64,000 nt of DNA from Spirochaetaceae bacterium (GTDB taxonomy: Bacteria; Spirochaetota; Spirochaetia; Treponematales; Rectinemataceae): positions 91,385 through 155,384 of the forward strand of contig JAOABY010000001.1 in assembly GCA_026418115.1 (NCBI GenBank), written 5' to 3'. Below are positions 58,964 through 64,000 of this stretch, one piece after another. The notes under the pieces are model-generated. The model did no database searches. It saw only the letters and a list, made by a program, of their open reading frames with translations, and had not been told where the DNA came from. Each line of letters begins with the position of its first letter. Position 1 is the stretch's first letter. The position numbers and the translations under genes were made by a program.

Positions 58964-60907
58964 TCAATACGTCTTTCGTATTTCAACAAGAATCCAGCAC
59001 AGCTCACACGGCTTCATCACCAGTGGTGTTTCTGGAGCGATGCATCGTCCCGAAATCAGCTCTGTACCACTGCGGCCAGCGAGCAGGGCCTGCACTCGCT
59101 CTCGAGCAAGCAGAACCTCAGTCTCTCCGAAATTGCCAAGTACCGTAAGCAGGGTAGCCGCATCATGCTTCTGGAACGCTAGTACTGAAGGATGCCCTGA
59201 ATCTACCACCTTCAAAGGCTGGATGCTGAATACTGCATGAGCCTTGCGTACTTCCGCCAGCCTTCTGAAACCTGCAAAAACCCTGCCAGGAACAGTCGAT
59301 GCATCCAGCCGCTCTTCATAGAGCCTGTCAGACCACAGAGGACGATGCACCCACCGGCTATCCTGAACCTGAGCAGGATCATTGGCGTATTCATAGCGAT
59401 TGAGCGCAGCCACTTCATCGCCAAGGTAGATGAGCGGGATGCCTCCTGCAGAAAAGGCAATGCCATACAGCAGCAACAGTCTCCGTATTGCCGTGTCCAG
59501 TGCAGCCTCATCCCGCTCATCAAGCGCCTGCTCGATGCCAGCAAGCGATGCTGCCGTACCGCAGATACGCCGGTCTCCAGTCACAGGATTGTACTGGAAG
59601 CTGACACCCCTGCTGAAGCTGCCAGGGAACTGGCCCATGTAGAACTCGTTGAGAAACGCCCTGTGATCCCTGCCCTTTATATAGAGTTCTGCAGCATCCT
59701 CGTCTGCAAAGGTCCAGCCTATGTCATCATGACAGCGGACATAGTTCACCCAGGAACAGCCAGTCGGGATGGTGTGCCTTTTCCGGAGAGAATGGGCAAG
59801 CAGTCGAACTTCTCTGGTAGCGGCAGCCTCCCAAAGTTCCGCCATGAGCAGAGGGTTGTACGAAAGCTGGCACTCTCGGAGATCAATGTAGCGCGCGATG
59901 TCGTCGGGATGGACGATCGCTTCCGATTTAAAAAGGAGAGATGGGCAGGCAATGCGAGCTGCACTCTGGAAGGCCTGGATGAGTATATGAGCTTCTTCGA
60001 GATTCTCACAGGAGGTGCCTTCGCGCTTCCATGTGAATGCAACGGCGTCAAGCCGGAGAATTGCGATGCCAGCGTTGGCTAGAAAAGCCATTTCCTGGAC
60101 CATGGCATTGAAGACAGCCGGGTTGGCATACTTGAGGTCCCACTGATAGGAATGGAATGTCGTCCAGACCCACCTGCCCAGCTTTTCCACCCAGGTAAAG
60201 GAACCGCGCCTCACCTCAGGAAAGATATCCCGCAGCCATGGCTGGTAACGCTGGATTTCCGACTCATGCTCAAACATCCAATAGAATTCCTGGTATTCCG
60301 GATCGCCGGCCTGTGCCTTCAGCGCCCACTCATGCTCATTTGAAGTGTGGTTGAATACAAAATCGGCAACCAGCGCAATCCCCTCCTCGGCGAGCAATTG
60401 TGCAACCTTCCTGAGGTCGTCCATGGTGCCGAGACGGGGATCGGTCTCGCGATAGCTGGATACCGCATAGCCGCCATCATTTTCGGGCTGGGGGCAGCGG
60501 AAGAAGGGCATGAGGTGGAGGTAGGTCACACCAAGTTCCTTGAGATAGGGAATCCGCTCGATCAGCCCCAGAAAAGAACCTGCAAAGCGGTCAACATATG
60601 CCACGGCCCCCACCTGCTCCTGCGAAAGAAACCAGCCCGATTCGGGAGGCACCTGCCGATCACGCTCCTTCAGATAGTCGGGACGCTCCCGATAGGCTGC
60701 AAAAAGCCCTGCAATGATGCGCTCAAGATGGTAGGCAAAATCAGGCCTGTTGCTGTAGAGCCTCCAGAGAAGGCTCGCAAGGCGCTCAAACTCCTTTTCC
60801 AGCCGTTCGCCGAACTCCTGCCATTCTCCGGTTTGGGTGAGCCCTTGAGCCTCCCAGCGCTGGAGGCATTGCCCGTACAGCTGCTGCCAGGATCGTTCCA
60901 CAGACAC
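58964..60907 (-). CDS. Amylosucrase-like GH13 glucosyltransferase/hydrolase
   Basis: A 647-residue GH13 enzyme, the size of subfamily 4 amylosucrases, with the helical N-terminal domain (residues 1-90) typical of them. Barrel signatures in order are ALVADFVFNHTSNEHEWA, GIAILRLDAVAFTWKREG (nucleophile Asp), LLFKSEAIVHPDD (acid Glu) and VNYVRCHDDIGWTF (third Asp). GSFSRGVSFQYNPVTGDRRI is the B'-like loop. Family members split sucrose and build glucans or phosphorylate it. No signal peptide is seen. It lies 57 nt after a sugar ABC permease gene, so the imported sugar is probably its substrate. Confidence 0.87.
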   Translation of the reverse strand: MSVERSWQQLYGQCLQRWEAQGLTQTGEWQEFGERLEKEFERLASLLWRLYSNRPDFAYHLERIIAGLFAAYRERPDYLKERDRQVPPESGWFLSQEQVGAVAYVDRFAGSFLGLIERIPYLKELGVTYLHLMPFFRCPQPENDGGYAVSSYRETDPRLGTMDDLRKVAQLLAEEGIALVADFVFNHTSNEHEWALKAQAGDPEYQEFYWMFEHESEIQRYQPWLRDIFPEVRRGSFTWVEKLGRWVWTTFHSYQWDLKYANPAVFNAMVQEMAFLANAGIAILRLDAVAFTWKREGTSCENLEEAHILIQAFQSAARIACPSLLFKSEAIVHPDDIARYIDLRECQLSYNPLLMAELWEAAATREVRLLAHSLRKRHTIPTGCSWVNYVRCHDDIGWTFADEDAAELYIKGRDHRAFLNEFYMGQFPGSFSRGVSFQYNPVTGDRRICGTAASLAGIEQALDERDEAALDTAIRRLLLLYGIAFSAGGIPLIYLGDEVAALNRYEYANDPAQVQDSRWVHRPLWSDRLYEERLDASTVPGRVFAGFRRLAEVRKAHAVFSIQPLKVVDSGHPSVLAFQKHDAATLLTVLGNFGETEVLLARERVQALLAGRSGTELISGRCIAPETPLVMKPCELCWILVEIRKTY

Positions 60908-60964
60908 TCCTTTCCATGCATCCAGCGAACATGAGCGTTCCCCCTCTTCACAGAGGCCGCACTA

Positions 60965-61831
60965 CTACTTTATGGCGCCTGCCACCATTCCTTTGACGAT
61001 GTACTTCTGGGCAAACAGGAAGAAAATGATGATCGGGACCATCGCCATGAGAATCGCGGTGAGAATGAGATCCCACTGTTTGACGAACGCTCCCGCAAAA
61101 TTGGATACCGCAAGCGGTATCGTCATGATGGTATTCCCCTTGCCCAGCACCAGCAGCGGCAACAGATAGTCGTTCCAGATCCAGATGCCGTTGAGCACAA
61201 GTACTGTCGCCTGTATCGGTTTGAGAATCGGGAAAATGATCTGGTAGAAAATCTGATGCCGGTGACAGCCATCAATGGTTGCAGCTTCCTCAAGCTCGAG
61301 GGGAATGCTCTTGATGAATCCATGGAACAGAAAGATCGAGAGCGGCGCGCCGAAACCGATATACGCCAGAATGATGCCCTGATAGGTTCGAAGCAGGCGT
61401 ATGCCGGTAACCTGTGTGACAGTCCTGAACCACGACAGCAAGGGGAACATCACAATCTGGAAAGGGATGACCATTGAGGCTACAAACATGAAGAAAATTG
61501 CAGACGATATCCTGGTCTTAGTCCTGACGAGTGCCCAGGCTGCCTGGGCGGACAGCAGGTTGATCAGGATGAGAGACACGATGGTCACGATCGCGCTTGT
61601 CAGGAGAGAGCTGGGATAGCGCACTGATTCGCTGGTCCAGATTTTTACGATGTTGGTGGCAATGTTGCCCCAGTTTTCGGGCCATGCGAGGGGGTACTGG
61701 GTTACTTCGAACGACGATTTCGCAGAGTTGATCAGCACGAGGAGGAAGGGGAACATGAACAGAAGAAACAGCAGCGCCGTCACAATCTCCGCGAGTATGC
61801 TGCCTGGCTTTCTCGGTTGCAGCTGCTTCAT
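60965..61831 (-). CDS. Sugar ABC transporter permease, MalG type
   Basis: A 288-residue inner-membrane permease with six helices. The EAA coupling loop is ELEEAATIDGCHRHQIFYQI, followed by IFPILKPIQATVLVLNGIWI and WNDYLLPLLVL. The C-terminus is FAQKYIVKGMVAGAIK, as in MalG-type proteins. It overlaps the MalF-type gene by 4 nt (ATGA). No ATPase gene is present, so a shared MsmK-type ATPase elsewhere must drive it. Confidence 0.9.
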   Translation of the reverse strand: MKQLQPRKPGSILAEIVTALLFLLFMFPFLLVLINSAKSSFEVTQYPLAWPENWGNIATNIVKIWTSESVRYPSSLLTSAIVTIVSLILINLLSAQAAWALVRTKTRISSAIFFMFVASMVIPFQIVMFPLLSWFRTVTQVTGIRLLRTYQGIILAYIGFGAPLSIFLFHGFIKSIPLELEEAATIDGCHRHQIFYQIIFPILKPIQATVLVLNGIWIWNDYLLPLLVLGKGNTIMTIPLAVSNFAGAFVKQWDLILTAILMAMVPIIIFFLFAQKYIVKGMVAGAIK

Positions 61832-62748
61832 AGCTCGATCTCCTTCTTCTTGTTCACATAGACCTGGATGAGCGAGATGATCGCCAGCACCAGGAAGAAT
61901 ACCAGCGCTCGTGCCTGTGCGACCGAGAGTTTGTTGGAGATGAAGGCTGTATTGTAGATGTTGAGGGCAAGCAGTTCTGTGCCGAGTACCGGCTGTCCCA
62001 TCAGCATGGTGGAAGGCCCGCCGCTGGTTAATGAAACATTCACATCGAACTGCTTGAACGAATTGACCAGGGTGAGAAACATTGTCACCGTAAAGGCCTG
62101 TGCGCAGAGCGGAAGGGTAATAGCCTTGAGTCGGATCCAGGGAGTCGCGCCATCGATTTTGGAGGCTTCAATGAGCTCCTGAGGAATGTTCTCTATGGCA
62201 GCAACATAGATCATCATGATATAGCCTGCGTACTGCCAGGTACCTACAATTACCATGGCGACGAGGGCTGTAGTGTTCTTGCTGAGCATCAGATTGGCAG
62301 GATCGGCAAGAAAGCCGAGCGCCGGAATAGCCTGCCCGAGGGAAGGAACTGCATTATTGAAAATGAATTGCCAGATATAGCCGAGTATCAGGCCGCCGAT
62401 GAGATTGGGTACAAAGAATCCTGCCCTGTACAGATTCCTGAACCGCAGATTGCCCGTTACCAGCATTGCAAGAGCAAAGGCTACCACATTGATGGCAATC
62501 ATATTCAGCACCGTGTAGACAAAGGTGATCCCAAATGAATACAGAAAGGATGGATCCCTCAGGCTTTCGGCAAAGTTCTGCAAACCTACAAAGCGCAATC
62601 CTCCATCCACCCTGGCAGAAGAAGACCAGTTGGTGAAGGCATAGTACGAGCCAAGAAAGAAAGGAATCACCATCACCATGAGAAAGGCAAAGAGAACCGG
62701 CACCAGAAAAACCCAGAAAACTATGCGCGATTCGGTTTTTTTCGTCAT
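61828..62748 (-). CDS. Sugar ABC transporter permease, MalF/UgpA type
   Basis: A 306-residue permease with six helices (VFWVFLVPVLFAFLMVMVIP at the N-terminus). The coupling loop is IPQELIEASKIDGATPWIRL, followed by ITLPLCAQAFTVTMFLTLVN. The start is ATG 62748 with AAGAGG 6 nt upstream. A longer open frame to 62856 lacks a ribosome site and would add a Cys/Arg-rich stretch unlike the family. It pairs with the MalG-type protein. Confidence 0.9.
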   Translation of the reverse strand: MTKKTESRIVFWVFLVPVLFAFLMVMVIPFFLGSYYAFTNWSSSARVDGGLRFVGLQNFAESLRDPSFLYSFGITFVYTVLNMIAINVVAFALAMLVTGNLRFRNLYRAGFFVPNLIGGLILGYIWQFIFNNAVPSLGQAIPALGFLADPANLMLSKNTTALVAMVIVGTWQYAGYIMMIYVAAIENIPQELIEASKIDGATPWIRLKAITLPLCAQAFTVTMFLTLVNSFKQFDVNVSLTSGGPSTMLMGQPVLGTELLALNIYNTAFISNKLSVAQARALVFFLVLAIISLIQVYVNKKKEIEL

Positions 62749-62830
62749 GTATACCTCTTGGGACCTGCTCTTCCGGCAGCGTGCCTTCGCTGCAGGGGTA
62801 CCGACGGATCCGGTACTGCAGCAATGAACA

Positions 62831-62862
62831 GGCCGCCTGCATGATCCAGCATGCAAGCGGCC
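62831..62862 (-). other. Hairpin between binding-protein and permease genes
   Basis: GGCCGC-C-TGCATG pairs with CATGCA-A-GCGGCC (one mismatch) around a 6-nt loop. It lies 55 nt after the binding-protein stop, without a U-run. Such stem-loops usually protect the binding-protein message and lower permease expression. Confidence 0.6.
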
Positions 62863-62916
62863 CGATCTCTCATGTACCGGGGCAGCTTCGCCACCCCGAC
62901 AGAATGAACACCATCA

Positions 62917-64000
62917 TCACTTCTTCGCGTTATCCTTGAACGCCTTCTCCATCAGATCCACAAACTGAGCCTTGGTGATCTTGCCCGCTGCAAACTGATT
63001 GTAGATCGGGGTGAGCACCTTGTCGCGGAAATCGCCTGAGAAGTAGTACTGATTCCAGCTGTACACCTTGCCCGCTGCAGCCCACTCCTGCACGGAGCGC
63101 GAGAGCTGGCCATCGGGGTTGAGGCTGATGCCGGAGAATGCGGGGATCATGCCGGCTTCCTTGACCATATAAGTGTGGCCTTCCGTGGTGGTCACGAGGT
63201 CATTCAGGAACTTCTTTGCCATGGCGAGATTCTTGGATTCCTTGTTGATGGCATAGAACGATGGGGCTGCAACGAAAATGCCATCAGTGACTTTGTGCAT
63301 CGAGCCGTGCGGTGCAAAACCCATCTTGAAGGTAGCCTTGGCAGACTTCAGGTTGGGATCTACCCAGTTGCCCTGATGCAGGAACACTGCCTTGCCTGTG
63401 GCAAAGGCGCCAACCTGTGCATCATAGTTGCCGGTCAGCAGGATGGTCTTGTCTGCATACTTGAACAGCAGCTCGACCCAGTCCGCATACTCCTCAAGGC
63501 GCTTGCGATCGACCTTACCGGCGAGCAGGTCATTCGTTACAGAAAGATCACCATAGGGCAGACCATTCGACAGCAGCGAATTGAAGTTGTGGTGCGCGGT
63601 GACCCATCCCATTTCAATGGCTGCAGCCATTGACACGACGGAATTGATGCCGAGCTCCTTCTTCATGCCATCGAGCTTCTCGAATGCCTTCTTGTAGGCA
63701 TCATAGCTGTTGAGAGTCTTGGGATCGATGCCGGCCTTGGCAAGCATATCGGCATTGTAGGCCATTCCCCACCCTTCAACTGCGACGGGGAAACCATAGA
63801 CCTTGCCGTTATACTTGAAAGCAACCGATGTCTTCGATACCCAGGGCTCATTCGAGAGATCCAGAATGATACCTTCCCACTCTTTGTAGGACTCAAGACC
63901 ATCGAAGGCGAAGATATCGGGCATATCTCCCGCTGCATAGTCAGCCTTGAGCTGTGGGCCCATGCCGCCTGAGGTGCCTCCGATCGACTTGATCACTACC
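62917..64000 (-). CDS. Sugar ABC transporter substrate-binding protein, 5' end outside window
   Basis: An extracellular solute-binding protein (family 1). The frame is open to the window edge, with about 361 residues visible. Signal peptide and first strands are missing. Visible parts are AGDMPDIFAFDG, YNGKVYGFPVAVEGWGMAYN, the ligand-loop NYDAQVGAFATGKAVFLHQG and FLNDLVTTTEGHTYMVKEAG. The ending LMEKAFKDNAKK is usual. A GTG at 63996 could be mistaken for a start, but the coding pattern continues beyond it. It heads the operon with two permeases and the amylosucrase-like gene, suggesting an alpha-glucoside or sucrose ligand. Confidence 0.9.
   Translation of the reverse strand, partial: VVIKSIGGTSGGMGPQLKADYAAGDMPDIFAFDGLESYKEWEGIILDLSNEPWVSKTSVAFKYNGKVYGFPVAVEGWGMAYNADMLAKAGIDPKTLNSYDAYKKAFEKLDGMKKELGINSVVSMAAAIEMGWVTAHHNFNSLLSNGLPYGDLSVTNDLLAGKVDRKRLEEYADWVELLFKYADKTILLTGNYDAQVGAFATGKAVFLHQGNWVDPNLKSAKATFKMGFAPHGSMHKVTDGIFVAAPSFYAINKESKNLAMAKKFLNDLVTTTEGHTYMVKEAGMIPAFSGISLNPDGQLSRSVQEWAAAGKVYSWNQYYFSGDFRDKVLTPIYNQFAAGKITKAQFVDLMEKAFKDNAKK

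Overview
The window reads as chromosomal DNA from a bacterium, about 55% GC by eye, with dense operons and mostly ATG starts behind good GGAGG-type ribosome binding sites. A spirochaete is my best inference. The reasons are flexible lipoboxes on many exported proteins, a Wzi-like outer-membrane barrel, a HTH-receiver fusion regulator, and many ABC and amino-acid catabolism operons. No rRNA or other taxonomic marker is present, so this stays tentative.

Layout. 1-3.4 kb: sbcC (cut by the window edge) and sbcD. 3.5-4.5: aldo/keto reductase. 4.5-9.5: an operon of gamma-glutamyltransferase, a DUF6305-like exported protein, a TRAP DctM-like permease, an unlisted 44-residue membrane peptide and a zinc aspartoacylase/M14-like protein. 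9.6-12.9: a lipoprotein, a DUF4230-like membrane protein and a C69 dipeptidase. 12.9-15.7: TPR-like protein, GT2 glycosyltransferase and PlsC-like acyltransferase. 15.8-20.4: Wzi-like barrel behind a structured C-rich leader or small RNA, then Tex. 20.5-21.7: HTH-receiver regulator and macrodomain protein.

21.76-29.35 kb: a tRNA-Gly(CCC) gene, then one large minus-strand operon: symporter, one-chain L-serine dehydratase, a GntR regulator with two winged helices, MoaD-like protein, aldehyde:ferredoxin oxidoreductase and DapA-like aldolase. A perfect 34-bp copy of the tRNA 3' end lies on the far side, so the operon looks like a small integrated island without an integrase. 29.4-41.4: further amino-acid or thiazoline catabolism: cupin-like, Asp/Glu racemase, VOC protein, then a long operon of ATC hydrolase, LivJHMGF, DhaK, DhaL and cysteine desulfidase, preceded by a GntR/UroD-like pair with tandem palindromic operators.

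43-57.6 kb is the most unusual part. Two tiny genes encode 42- and 44-residue peptides with a lasso-type leader motif (Y-x2-P-x-L-x3-G-x4-T) and the same very short tail, DWDVSLG. Each sits just upstream of a paralogous lectin-like lipoprotein gene. Interleaved are an ABC exporter, a membrane LuxR regulator, Kelch lipoproteins and a tightly overlapping operon of NTP_transf_5-like protein, HPr-kinase-like protein, PqqD-like RRE and lasso-B2-type protease. No lasso cyclase is present and the tail is too short for a lasso. I infer an undescribed RiPP-like peptide system linked to a family of surface lipoproteins.

57.7-64 kb: isoaspartyl dipeptidase, amylosucrase-like GH13 and a sugar ABC transporter whose binding protein runs off the window.
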